From: Saprospiraceae bacterium
GTDB taxonomy: Bacteria > Bacteroidota > Bacteroidia > Chitinophagales > Saprospiraceae
NCBI GenBank assembly: GCA_028284395.1
Contig: JANQRV010000107.1
Location: 1 to 41,598 of the forward strand
Direction of reading: 5' to 3'
Length of the DNA: 41,598 bases
The position numbers and the translations under genes were made by a program. Below, one piece after another: positions 8,176 through 16,832 of this stretch (positions are counted from its first letter, which is position 1; each line of letters starts with the position of its first letter). The notes below the pieces were generated by a model. The model saw only the letters and a list, made by a program, of their open reading frames with translations. It did no database searches and was not told the origin of the DNA.

Positions 8176-8661
8176 CCCTGGTAAAGTGATTGATTATCAG
8201 AGGGAAAAAAGTTTAAAATTTTTTTGGAGGGTGTTTTGGATGGATAAATTAGGAATTTTTATATACTAAAATTGGGGTTTTGGGTGGGTTTTGACGGGGG
8301 ACAGGGAGTTTGCTGGTTGTTTTAAGTTGATAGTCAATTGGTTGGGGGTGTAGCAAAGAATTGTAATTGTTGCTGGGAATTGCTGTGTTCTATAAGGAAT
8401 ATTAAGTATTGAAAAAATGGGCTATTGGGTTCTGGGCTTCGAAATGATGGAGGATATTTAGGACGAACGAGATTTCCAGGATTTGAAGCCTCTGTGATCA
8501 GGTTTAGGATTCTAATTAGATGGCCAAAAAAGAGACAAACTCACCTATTTACATGTGACAATCACTTGTCCAAAAAGACTGAAAGTCACTGGTCGTAAGA
8601 TATCAGAATTGCTAAGTTGGCCCTTACCTTATCCCTAAAGTGCCTGATTTATTATTAATTT
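8176..8661. other. Intergenic region without a recognised gene
   Basis: About 490 bases between the start of the replication module and the 3' end of the FISUMP-protein gene. The part from about 8220 to 8360 is rich in G and T on the + strand. No ORF with coding character, tRNA or terminator was seen. A 13-bp sequence here (TTTGAAGCCTCTG, 8482-8494) recurs at 10803-10815 on the far side of the FISUMP gene. Confidence 0.5.
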
Positions 8662-10623
8662 TCAGTCATCAAGAGTTTTAACACAGCGACAGGAATACTT
8701 CCAATATTTAGGCGCTGTCTCTCGTTCCAACCTACTTATTCCTCGGCCGAATCTATAACTCCATGCCCGGTCAGAACTATCCTCGGAAGCACTCCAATAG
8801 AAACCAAACCGTCCCAAATCTTTGAAGCGACCATCTGGATAATGAGATCCCCCTAAAAGTGCAGAGAAGCCAGAACCAGCTCCATCAATCAGATTCTTAG
8901 CCGCTCTTTTGCCATATTTCTTTCTCAAAAACTCCCAATCTTCATCAGTTGCTAATCTCCAACCGTTTCCCAATTTTTTACAAGCCTTTTTTGCTGCCTC
9001 CCAAGTATACAAACGGCCATATTTCTTATTACTTATTGCATTGTTATCATAAAATAGGCTTTCTTCACCAATATCAATGCTAAGGTTTTCTGACATCCAA
9101 ATTTTATCGGCAAACCTGATGGTCTTTATTTGGGTTTTGATATTGACTTTATTTTGAATATCGGAACCTTTCAGTGGTACTGTTTTATTAGATAATTTAT
9201 CAGTTGCAAGTGGATGATTTGCCAATTTTTCAAATCTTAATTCTTTGTCCGCGCTTTCCTCCAAGCTGCCGTGTTCAGCCTCCTTCACTGTCACTTGCGT
9301 TTCTTTTGTAACACTGTCTTGGACTATATTGCTGTTTGGGTTTAAATCGATTTCGCTGTTATCGAAAGACTGCATTTTATCTGCCACTTCCTCCATTGCC
9401 TTTTTTTCATCAGCTATTTTCTGCGACCTAAGGTCTAGGTCTACTACTTCTGATCCTGAGTGTTCGAGAATACTGTCTTGAATTAAATTATTTTTGAGTA
9501 TAAGTGCTAATTCGGGGTCAGCATGCATTATTCTGCTTATTCGTTCTGCTTTCTTAATGTTTTCTCTAGTTATATTCCATAGTTTCGGTACTAGCTTTTC
9601 TGCTTTTCGATAAGCCATCTTCGCACGTACTTCGTCTCCTCTCAAAGCGTAGCAATTCCCTTTATAGAAGGAAATATATCCCTCCAAATTATAGTGCCTG
9701 ACCTGCTTCAAAACACTTTGTTTTTTCTCCAATTCAGCGAATATCATTAAAGTTTCAAAGGCAGCTCCTTCATGAGTTTTTAGAAGACCTAATATAAAGT
9801 CCGCTAAAAACTTGGAGTCATCCCTGATCGAAAAATTAATCTCCGGCGGATTATTGAGAATGATAGCCCCATTACCCCCATGTAATTTCGGAATCTTCGA
9901 AAAAAGATTGAATAGATTAATATAGCAGATGAAAACAGAATCCCTCTTGTCCCATAAGCCACCCAAGAATAAACCCGATGTATCACAGGTTCCTTCAAAA
10001 TATTTTTGCCAGATGGAACGATTATAATCTGACTCATATGCTTGAAAGCTTGCTTCTTTTACCGTGTATCTTGTATGGTCCAACTCACTTATCAAATTTG
10101 CGATTACACTTTTAGAAAATCCATCTACTTTGTCTTGTTGAAAATGGGCAGTGAAAACAGCCTTCTTATGCCCATCGGAACAGTCTAACGAATGATTCAA
10201 TTCAACAGAGTCCGTATCTAGACTTAAAAACCTATACCACAATAGCAATAGGACCGCGATCAGGCCAGCTCCAACCATAAAATTGAAACCCTTTCTACGA
10301 CCCCTTACTTTTGATTCGTCCTTTGAATCATTAAGAAGGAGCTCTTTGATTCGTTTTTTTTCTGATTTAGAAGGTAAGGCGTCAATATCGAAAAACAAAT
10401 TGTTGTCTTTCAAGAGTGAAATAATTTCCTTCAGGAAGGATTCAAAATCCGCATGCTTATCCGTTAAATTGTGATCTTTTCTTAACCTGCTGATGGCTGG
10501 CTGACTAAAACCCTTAACCAACTTGTTACTTTTTATCCACTTAGCTATATCCGCCTGCTTTAGACCATGATGATCCAAAATGAAAAGCATTTCATTAATT
10601 CGCTTTACAATCTCCCTAGGCAT
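8662..10623 (-). CDS. Membrane-anchored HTH protein with C-terminal FISUMP domain
   Basis: A 653-residue protein. Residues 1-60 look like a Cro-type helix-turn-helix (LKQADIAKWIKSN, FSQPAISRLRKDH). A basic stretch (KVRGRRKGF) and one membrane helix (about 113-134, FMVGAGLIAVLLLLWYRF) put the N-terminus in the cytoplasm and the rest in the periplasm. A region of about 170 residues follows, with a TPR-like helix pair near 320 (YKGNCYALRGDEVRAKMAYRKAEKL). After a polar linker, residues about 505-650 match the FISUMP domain (KIWMSENLSIDIG, YGRLYTWEAAKKAC, GWRLATDEDWEFL, GFSALLGGSHYPDGRF, GFYWSASE, YSCRCVK). The topology recalls ToxR/CadC-type one-component regulators. It is transcribed away from an ECF sigma gene. 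The regulator role is inferred; the domains are visible. Confidence 0.75.
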   Translation of the reverse strand: MPREIVKRINEMLFILDHHGLKQADIAKWIKSNKLVKGFSQPAISRLRKDHNLTDKHADFESFLKEIISLLKDNNLFFDIDALPSKSEKKRIKELLLNDSKDESKVRGRRKGFNFMVGAGLIAVLLLLWYRFLSLDTDSVELNHSLDCSDGHKKAVFTAHFQQDKVDGFSKSVIANLISELDHTRYTVKEASFQAYESDYNRSIWQKYFEGTCDTSGLFLGGLWDKRDSVFICYINLFNLFSKIPKLHGGNGAIILNNPPEINFSIRDDSKFLADFILGLLKTHEGAAFETLMIFAELEKKQSVLKQVRHYNLEGYISFYKGNCYALRGDEVRAKMAYRKAEKLVPKLWNITRENIKKAERISRIMHADPELALILKNNLIQDSILEHSGSEVVDLDLRSQKIADEKKAMEEVADKMQSFDNSEIDLNPNSNIVQDSVTKETQVTVKEAEHGSLEESADKELRFEKLANHPLATDKLSNKTVPLKGSDIQNKVNIKTQIKTIRFADKIWMSENLSIDIGEESLFYDNNAISNKKYGRLYTWEAAKKACKKLGNGWRLATDEDWEFLRKKYGKRAAKNLIDGAGSGFSALLGGSHYPDGRFKDLGRFGFYWSASEDSSDRAWSYRFGRGISRLERETAPKYWKYSCRCVKTLDD

Positions 10624-10670
10624 AAAATATTTTTTGAGGTCTAGAACTGGTCACCTGCTCTTCTTAATTT

Positions 10671-10703
10671 ATTCAAGGATTATTCAGGCTTAATTCAGTA
10701 TTT
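10671..10703. repeat. Three ATTCA iterons at 11-bp period
   Basis: ATTCA occurs at 10671, 10682 and 10693 (ATTCAAGGATT, ATTCAGGCTTA, ATTCAGTATTT), one helical turn apart. The array lies about 50 bases upstream of the FISUMP-protein start, in the spacer shared with the divergent sigma gene. It may be an operator; the copies are short and imperfect. Confidence 0.35.
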
Positions 10704-10908
10704 CTAGGCTAAAATAAAAAATACAAAGATTTTGCGGCCTATCAATCAATTGCCAATCCTAGGTACCGACACTTGATATAGATGCGACTTTCATAATGGA
10801 ATTTTGAAGCCTCTGATTTGATCATGTCATTCTCCAATTCTTAGAAAAACTTAAAGAAGCTTCTCTTTTCTGATTATGAACAAACCTAAATGATAAAAAT
10901 GATATTCT

Positions 10909-11496
10909 GTGAAAGAACTAAAAGAACTGCTAGATAGTTGGATAGAATCGCCTAATATTGAAACCAGAAACGCTTTTTTCTCGAGTCTTTGGCAGTCATA
11001 TGAATTTAAGTTACATTTATGGGCACAGGGTTTTCTACGTAAGGTGAAGTCTGATCGGGAAAATGTCTTTACAGCTCAGGACATCAATATTGATTTCTTT
11101 GAAAGAAAACTAATCAGAATTAAACCATATACATATCGGGAAAAACTTCAGCGTTATGAATCATTTGATGGGTGGCTTTGGAAAATACACAAAAATTGGT
11201 GTATCACCTGGGTTAAGCAGGCAGAACAAACCAGAAGAACTTATGAGATTGAGCAATCTCTTAATATTTCTGATGCGAAACATGCCGATGAAAATCTCTT
11301 GCACAAGGACCTGCTTGATGCAGTATTAATTATCTTGCAGGATAACCCATTACAATATAGGGCCTTGAAATTATTTTACTTAGGGTTTTCAATGAAAGAA
11401 ATAGCAGAAAAGCTTAACAAAACCATTGAAGGGGTCAGGGGCCTTCTCAAAAGAGCAAGGCAAAAATTAAGATGTTCTGAACTTTTGTTTAAATGA
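10909..11496 (+). CDS. ECF-type RNA polymerase sigma factor
   Basis: A 195-residue protein with the two ECF regions. Region 2 is in the first half (YESFDGWLWKIHKNWCITWVKQ, about residues 82-103), and region 4 near the C-terminus has its helix-turn-helix (LKLFYLGFSMKEIAEKLNKTIEGVRGLLKRARQKL, about 153-187). The start is GTG at 10909; nearby ATGs (10890, 10899) are out of frame. Region 2 is less conserved than in typical SigW-like factors. The stop codon overlaps the start of the next gene (ATGA), so the two are translationally coupled. The next gene is a candidate anti-sigma or accessory protein. The target promoters are unknown; the divergent FISUMP membrane protein is a candidate partner or target. 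Confidence 0.85.
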   Translation: MKELKELLDSWIESPNIETRNAFFSSLWQSYEFKLHLWAQGFLRKVKSDRENVFTAQDINIDFFERKLIRIKPYTYREKLQRYESFDGWLWKIHKNWCITWVKQAEQTRRTYEIEQSLNISDAKHADENLLHKDLLDAVLIILQDNPLQYRALKLFYLGFSMKEIAEKLNKTIEGVRGLLKRARQKLRCSELLFK

Positions 11497-11738
11497 ATAT
11501 ACACATTGATGACATATTAGAATTTGTATTTGATGACTCTTTCGAAAAAAGTAAGCCCGAACTTGCCAAAAAGATCCAAGAAGAAGAAATGTATAGACTG
11601 CTGGTAAATGAAATTCAAATTCTCAGAGAAAAGCACCAAAGTTTAGAAAAGGTAAAAGAAGAACTTCTCAGACGAACAAAAGAAGCCAGAGCTCAGATCT
11701 CAATAATACTTTCCAACAATAAGAATACTACATTTTAG
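11493..11738 (+). CDS. Small coiled-coil protein coupled to the sigma factor
   Basis: An 81-residue acidic then basic protein, mostly helical, with heptad-like runs (IQEEEMYRLLVNEIQILREKHQ, VKEELLRRTKEARAQI). It starts in the ATGA overlap with the sigma gene. There is no membrane segment and no zinc-binding HxxxCxxC anti-sigma motif, so it is not a standard anti-sigma factor. A soluble partner of the sigma factor is possible from the coupling alone. A strong terminator follows 42 bases downstream, closing a two-gene operon. Confidence 0.65.
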   Translation: MNIHIDDILEFVFDDSFEKSKPELAKKIQEEEMYRLLVNEIQILREKHQSLEKVKEELLRRTKEARAQISIILSNNKNTTF

Positions 11739-11780
11739 GCTGACTAGGCCAACATTTCAATTGAGTCAAACAGGTCAGAA

Positions 11781-11819
11781 AAAGGTGCACAATCCTAAAT
11801 TATGCACCTTTCTCTTTTT
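11781..11819 (+). terminator. Rho-independent terminator of the sigma-factor operon
   Basis: Perfect 9-bp stem AAAGGTGCA/TGCACCTTT (11781-11789 and 11803-11811) with a 13-base loop, followed by the T-rich tract CTCTTTTT. Confidence 0.8.
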
Positions 11820-11925
11820 CAGTGACACCTTTCTCCTCGATTCATAGTGTATCCATATATAGTACAAGAACTTTTAAGGCCAAGCTTTCTAAGTTTAATT
11901 TATTCAATCCAGTCAAAACTTTTAC

Positions 11926-12618
11926 ATGATGTCAAAGACAAAAATCCCCGTGATTTTCAAAGATCCTAGTTGCACTCCCGACACTGGTGCAATTATCAAA
12001 ATGCTCGATGGTGAGCAAGTTGATCATGAAACATTCAGTTCAGAATCTAAAGTTATTGCTATCGGAAATTACCTGCCTTCTTCCAACGGACTCTATGGGT
12101 TTTCTTCAGACAAAGAATTTCGGAATTGGGCGGAATGGCATCCAATATCCGCAAAAGTCAACCAGACTTATAGATTAATAGAGAAAGCCCATAACTACGA
12201 ATACAATTTAACGAAGGAATTAGAGGAAGCCATTGACGAATATGAAGATAACAAGTCGAAGCAAATTGATAAGATGATAGATCGGACGGAACTAGAAATA
12301 CGCTCATTAGAAGCGTTTTTGAAATTAGAAGGAATTCTTGATCCCCCGATTGCACCTAAATTGATCAGGTCTTTAATGCTGTTTCAAGACAAGGATTACA
12401 AGGGGAACTATGTGTGGGCGAGTGGCTTCAGACCATTCTTAGGTAAAAAGTTCAATAATCAGACTACTTCTTTAAGAGCACGGGGGGTGAACTTGATTTG
12501 TGATAAAACATGGTTCCGCGGCAAAAAAATGTGGGTCATTGCTCATCCTACAATGGGGATTCCCGACTTGCGACCATATGGATGGAATGACAAAATTTCT
12601 TCCACGATATCTGTATAG
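11926..12618 (+). CDS. Hypothetical protein with C-terminal beta-gamma-crystallin-like Greek key
   Basis: A 230-residue protein with no signal peptide or membrane helix. The middle is a charged helical segment (YNLTKELEEAIDEYEDNKSK, about residues 90-125). Residues about 148-187 (LMLFQDKDYKGNYVWASG, FNNQTTSLRARG) follow the beta-gamma-crystallin/peptidase-inhibitor I36 Greek-key pattern: aromatic strand, D-x-x-Y-x-G turn, later F-N-x-x-T-S-x-R. Only one motif is clear, where the family usually has two. The N-terminal region is not recognised. It stands alone between a terminator and a large hairpin. A related fold is present in the 17854 gene, which may be chance or shared ancestry. Function unknown. 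Confidence 0.6.
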   Translation: MMSKTKIPVIFKDPSCTPDTGAIIKMLDGEQVDHETFSSESKVIAIGNYLPSSNGLYGFSSDKEFRNWAEWHPISAKVNQTYRLIEKAHNYEYNLTKELEEAIDEYEDNKSKQIDKMIDRTELEIRSLEAFLKLEGILDPPIAPKLIRSLMLFQDKDYKGNYVWASGFRPFLGKKFNNQTTSLRARGVNLICDKTWFRGKKMWVIAHPTMGIPDLRPYGWNDKISSTISV

Positions 12619-12653
12619 GTACGAGCATATAAATGTCTATGTAGACTTCAAAG

Positions 12654-12696
12654 AACCTTCTCCCTTGATATAATAATATTCATCCGGGGGAAGGTT
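12654..12696 (+). terminator. Hairpin after the 11926 gene, possible terminator
   Basis: An 11-bp stem AACCTTCTCCC/GGGGGAAGGTT with one T-G wobble and an AT-rich 21-base loop, 36 bases after the stop. The following bases (TATTATTG) are T-rich but not a clean T run, so a terminator is likely but not certain. Confidence 0.5.
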
Positions 12697-12741
12697 TATT
12701 ATTGTATTGGCTAGATTTACTGATACGTGAATTAGTTTTTT

Positions 12742-12749
12742 TATTTTTG
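12742..12749 (+). promoter_or_regulatory. Candidate -7 element (TAnnTTTG)
   Basis: TATTTTTG, an exact TAnnTTTG match, 18 bases before the ATG at 12768. No TTG at the usual -33 spacing. It would leave a very short leader. Confidence 0.4.
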
Positions 12750-12767
12750 GTGAAAATCCCTTAAACC

Positions 12768-14396
12768 ATGTCGAAAATACTAATTGGGCCTGCTTTTGGA
12801 TTACTGTTACTGGTTCCCGTTCTCTTGATTGCTCAAGATTCTACCAACCAAATTAATCAACATAAAATTGAGTTTATTTCTGCTAAAAGTGGATGGAATC
12901 ACTATCATAGCCCTCTCCCATCCATTGTGAACGGAACCAAAGTTAGTAATTGGGCAAATGGGTCGTGGCGTGGGAGTTCTGTACAGGTCCCCCTAATTCG
13001 GATCAATAATAAAAAGCTCACGAGGTTTTCTGCAGATGTTGTCCTTCCCTATTTGAGAGATTGTCCAGCGGCATATAAAAAAGCCTTGCAATCTAGGGAA
13101 AGCTCAAAAAAACTCAAAAAAGCCCGCAATATTGGCATCTTATCAATAGTGGGATTACCCCTTGCCGGCTTTATCGCAAGTGCCCAGTTGAGTATCGCTG
13201 GCAATCAGGGAACAACTCTACCAACGATTTTAATTTTAGGATTACCCATCACTAGTGGCGTGTTTTATGGATCTCGGATAACTAAATTTCGAAAAGAGTA
13301 TCTAATGCATGCTAAAAATTCAATAGCAACCTATAATAAAAGATGTTATAATTCAATTTTATATTCCAATGCACCAGTAAATGACACCATTCAATCGCTA
13401 TCAAAGAGTACAGTTCCAAATACCCAAGAAGTTCTTCAATACAAAATATCAGAGAATGATCCTATGGGGTTAAGATTTTTATCTCTGAGGCCAATGTATG
13501 GAGATGTAGATCTTCCGAACACTCATGGATTTACATGGAAAAGCGGTGTTTCTCTGCATTTACATACATCGAAAATATTCGCGACAACCAAATATGCGAT
13601 AGCCTTAATTGATAACTCTACCGGATATACCTATAAAGGACAAAATCAGACAGAGGATAACCCCAAAGTCAACTCTGCAGATTATCAACGTGCCCAAGAA
13701 TGGGGGGTAATGGGAGGTCTTGAAATCATGGGTCGAAACATTGATAACTTAACGACTGTACATCTAGGAAGGGATCTTATATCTGGAATGGGTATATCTG
13801 AGGATATGCGTGTCAACATGAAAGAAAGAGTGTCTTCTTCTCTACGGGTAGGAATAGAAGGGTATCGTTCAATTCTTACTGATCCTGAGAGCTATCCCAA
13901 CATGTTCCTATTCACTTCTAATCAGGACATAAACCCCTTTAACGGAGAAACTTGGGATTATACTTTAGAAAATGAAAATTCAAACCACATGACCATGCTG
14001 CGTTCAACAAATCTTATCCTTGGTCTGAGTCGACGCAAGATTCAGAATCATAAATTGGATGTTTTGGGTGGCAAATTTCATGGGAAGAAAGAAAGGATGT
14101 CGGATGTCACCGAGTTTTATGCCGATCTTATTTATGCGCCAAGAATCAAACTTGGTGATATACTAATTCGTTACGAAGAAGACTTCAGGGATTTTGAATT
14201 CAGAGTCTCCCCTGATACCACTCCGTTACGAAAGATTGGTTGGCGAATTGGAATGCGGATAATCTCTCCAAAAGGGCTGGGAACGCAACTTGAATTGGGA
14301 CAACGCCCCGGACCAGCTAACTATCCGGAACCAGGAATGGACTCGATGTTTTATTTAAACATTTCGATTGTTCAGCAATTCGGAGCAGAGTTTTGA
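12768..14396 (+). CDS. Exported protein, possible outer-membrane barrel, unrecognised
   Basis: A 542-residue protein with a clear signal peptide (ILIGPAFGLLLLVPVLLIAQ). Residues about 30-100 contain WNHYHSPLPSIVNG and a conserved-looking basic patch. Two hydrophobic stretches follow at about 122-170 (IGILSIVGLPLAGFIASAQL; PTILILGLPITSGVFYG), separated by a short loop. From about 225 to the end the sequence alternates polar and hydrophobic residues, as in beta strands, and ends in an aromatic residue (NISIVQQFGAEF), as outer-membrane barrels do. The helices plus a putative barrel make an unusual mix. I cannot name a family. It stands alone, with its own -7 element, and is followed by the decayed gene copy at 14558-14779. 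Confidence 0.75.
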   Translation: MSKILIGPAFGLLLLVPVLLIAQDSTNQINQHKIEFISAKSGWNHYHSPLPSIVNGTKVSNWANGSWRGSSVQVPLIRINNKKLTRFSADVVLPYLRDCPAAYKKALQSRESSKKLKKARNIGILSIVGLPLAGFIASAQLSIAGNQGTTLPTILILGLPITSGVFYGSRITKFRKEYLMHAKNSIATYNKRCYNSILYSNAPVNDTIQSLSKSTVPNTQEVLQYKISENDPMGLRFLSLRPMYGDVDLPNTHGFTWKSGVSLHLHTSKIFATTKYAIALIDNSTGYTYKGQNQTEDNPKVNSADYQRAQEWGVMGGLEIMGRNIDNLTTVHLGRDLISGMGISEDMRVNMKERVSSSLRVGIEGYRSILTDPESYPNMFLFTSNQDINPFNGETWDYTLENENSNHMTMLRSTNLILGLSRRKIQNHKLDVLGGKFHGKKERMSDVTEFYADLIYAPRIKLGDILIRYEEDFRDFEFRVSPDTTPLRKIGWRIGMRIISPKGLGTQLELGQRPGPANYPEPGMDSMFYLNISIVQQFGAEF

Positions 14397-14557
14397 AGCT
14401 TGGTATAGCTCTACTAAAAAGTGGTGGATAAAGTTCCTGAATCTCCTAATTTTTACATCTGAGAATTATTCTTTTTGTCCGTTTTTGAGCAATCTTCACC
14501 TAAGAGCGCTAATCACTTTGCTCATGAAATAAGAAAACCTGTTCCTAAATTGACGGC

Positions 14558-14779
14558 CTAAAACTTACCCAAGAGTCCCCTTGCACCCCAACAAGCCCTC
14601 AAACCACCGCCCCAAAAAAGCGTTAGCCGATGAGCAGTCGAATCAGAACCATTCTTCAAGCTCTTCCAGCCAATGGATGCTCTACCCTTGGTCGAAAAAT
14701 TGGCCGCCACAAATTTGAAAAAGCAAGTCTTGTTAGGGATGACGAAAACGTCGTTGTCGGCTAGATACTCAAATGGCAA
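14558..14779 (-). pseudogene. Decayed 3' fragment of the gene at 24603-25517
   Basis: The 73-codon frame reads VFVIPNKTCFFKFVAANFST and WKSLKNG, almost the same as the C-terminus of the intact protein encoded at 24603-25517 (VLVIPNRTCFFKFVAANFST, WKSLKNG). The DNA is also alike: 39 bases are identical at 14691-14729 and 24733-24771, and the flanking roughly 170 bases are similar with scattered changes. Only the 3' part is present; nothing upstream of the shared segment resembles the rest of the gene. Both copies lie on the minus strand, 10,042 bases apart. This is a relic and not a small gene. Confidence 0.88.
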
Positions 14780-14873
14780 GCTAAATAGGGAAGTGTGGTC
14801 CTCAATTCATCTAATGGCATCGCTTAGCTAGAAAATAAATCGCTAAATTTAAGTGGTAAAGCATGCATGTATT

Positions 14874-16823
14874 ATGTCTTTCTTTGAAAACCCAGATTTT
14901 CTCATATGCTTTTTAATTGCACTAATTCTCGGTATTTCTCCCCTTTCAGGACAAATCCCAGGCAACCTTGATCAGTATTGGACAGACGATGTTATTTCCG
15001 AAGTGCCTGTTGAAGCAGTGGAGATACTTTGGGAACAGGATGGCAGAATGAATCCAGCGTCGGCCCTCAGAGCCTATAAAAAAGGAGAGACTTTTACTCC
15101 ACTTAAAGAATATGATCTTGAAACGCGACGAAATCCGGGAGTATATTGGGTCTATTTGGATATTGGGGACAAAGATGTAAAAGACCGAAGTAAAGATGTA
15201 ATATGTGTAAGCGAAAATCAATACTACAAGTTTGGTCGGCTAGAGTTCTATTTTGTCAAGAATGGGAAGATCATAGGAGTAAAGAAAACCGGACGGAATT
15301 GGAATGTTCAATCTCGCGAACGGGCTTTATCTTACAGCAAAGACTGTATTTCATTATTACCCAATCAATTCTCTGATGATGTAGACATACTTCTTCGAAT
15401 CCGGCAACCCAAGAAATTCAATCCAGAACTCCTTTTTTATCTCAGCACCGAAGAAACAGAATGGAGTAAACGAGTAAACCGAATGGAACAAAATGTATCT
15501 GTTTATCTCTTCATGGCGGGATTCTTAGGTATACAACTATTTTTTTTGGTGTTTACGATCATTCAATATTCCCAACTAAAAGAAAGTGCTTATCTATATT
15601 ACGGGATTTACGTGATAGGAATCTTAATTTACAATGCTGAACACTTTGAATGGGAGACAGATATAATTGGGATCTTCAGCTATACTATGCGCTGGCACTA
15701 TTATTATGAAGTTCCTTTAGCTTCCATCATTTACTTTGCTTATATCCGCTTTGTCGACGCGTTTCTAAATTTCAAAGTTAATAGCCCGTTCACCCACCGC
15801 ATTATCAAATGGGGAGGGTTGGCTATTTTATCCCTTCCCTTGATCGATATTATTCTGAGAATGATTGGAGGTACTACAATGAGCATGTTTGCTTATGACT
15901 TTTTTCGTGTCTTATTGATTTTAGCCTGTTTGGCCATTTTGGTATTAGTCTTAAGAATAGACCGGTTGTCTTTGGATAACAACCTGATTTACGACAGAAA
16001 ACTCGGTCATTTCATCATTGCCGGTTCTTTATTTTTGCTCCTTGGCGCAGGTGTGGTCTTCGGCCTCAAGATCGTCCCTCAGGAATCACTTTATTCCCTG
16101 GGGCCGATATGGGGTTTTGGTCTGAATTACAGTAGGGTGGGAATGTTATTGGAGAATGCCATTTTTGTATTTGGGTTGGCCTACAAGACAAGGGGTACCA
16201 TCTTTCAATTGCAGCAGGAAATAAAGGACACGGAAGACCTGGCTAAGCGCGCTCGAATTAATCCTCACACTGCTACAAATATTGCTAATGCCATTCGCAG
16301 CTTACTGGCCCAAAACCGCGTTCGAAGGGCTTATCGATATTCCGAACTGTTTAGCGGCTTTTTAAGAAGGCAGTACGAATTTTCACTCAAAAAAAACATT
16401 ACCTTAGAAGAGGAAGTTGAAGTAGTTGGTCAATACATAACACTCCAAAACCTGAGATTTGACGGCGCGGTCGAATATAAACTGGATTCGAGCGGCCTGG
16501 ATCTGTCATTTTATAGTGTCCCTCCCGGCATTCTGCTTCCTTATGTGGAAAATGCGATCGACCATGGACTCCGATCAAAGGAGGGCGAACGCTGTTTAAC
16601 GATTCATGTAGACGTCAATTCTTTAGAGCAGCTCACAATTGCTATTGAGGACAATGGAACGGGGTTAAATGGTACGCAAGTTGAATTCCCAGCTAAAAAG
16701 AGGTCGACTGGTTTGCGTGAACTGGAGAACTGGTTGCAAAACCGGGGAATCGAAGTGGAGATTGGCAATCGAATAAAAAACGACTCCTCATCTGGAGTCA
16801 AAGTGAAAATCATATTTCCATAA
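14874..16823 (+). CDS. LytS-type sensor histidine kinase with 7TM-DISM sensor
   Basis: From the ATG at 14874 the protein has 649 residues. An in-frame GTG at 14853 is less likely because it would extend the signal sequence (FLICFLIALILGISPLSGQ). Residues about 40-190 form a periplasmic beta-domain of 7TMR-DISMED2 type (WVYLDIGDK, LLLRIRQPKKF-like ending), followed by seven hydrophobic segments (about 200-430), then a short coiled linker and a LytS-class kinase domain. The phospho-accepting His is at about residue 465 in RINPHTATNIANAI; the usual INPHFLFN has become INPHTATN. The ATP-binding parts are intact (LLPYVENAIDHGLRS, IEDNGTGLN). It lies 9 bases before the response regulator gene, so they form one operon. 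It probably senses an envelope or carbohydrate signal and controls the secreted genes downstream. Confidence 0.9.
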   Translation: MSFFENPDFLICFLIALILGISPLSGQIPGNLDQYWTDDVISEVPVEAVEILWEQDGRMNPASALRAYKKGETFTPLKEYDLETRRNPGVYWVYLDIGDKDVKDRSKDVICVSENQYYKFGRLEFYFVKNGKIIGVKKTGRNWNVQSRERALSYSKDCISLLPNQFSDDVDILLRIRQPKKFNPELLFYLSTEETEWSKRVNRMEQNVSVYLFMAGFLGIQLFFLVFTIIQYSQLKESAYLYYGIYVIGILIYNAEHFEWETDIIGIFSYTMRWHYYYEVPLASIIYFAYIRFVDAFLNFKVNSPFTHRIIKWGGLAILSLPLIDIILRMIGGTTMSMFAYDFFRVLLILACLAILVLVLRIDRLSLDNNLIYDRKLGHFIIAGSLFLLLGAGVVFGLKIVPQESLYSLGPIWGFGLNYSRVGMLLENAIFVFGLAYKTRGTIFQLQQEIKDTEDLAKRARINPHTATNIANAIRSLLAQNRVRRAYRYSELFSGFLRRQYEFSLKKNITLEEEVEVVGQYITLQNLRFDGAVEYKLDSSGLDLSFYSVPPGILLPYVENAIDHGLRSKEGERCLTIHVDVNSLEQLTIAIEDNGTGLNGTQVEFPAKKRSTGLRELENWLQNRGIEVEIGNRIKNDSSSGVKVKIIFP

Positions 16824-16832
16824 TCATCTGAT

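Noticed and set aside
14558..14779. Functional small gene of 73 codons
   Set aside because: It matches only the C-terminus of the larger gene at 24603-25517, and its own last residues drift from the intact copy, so a relic is the better reading.
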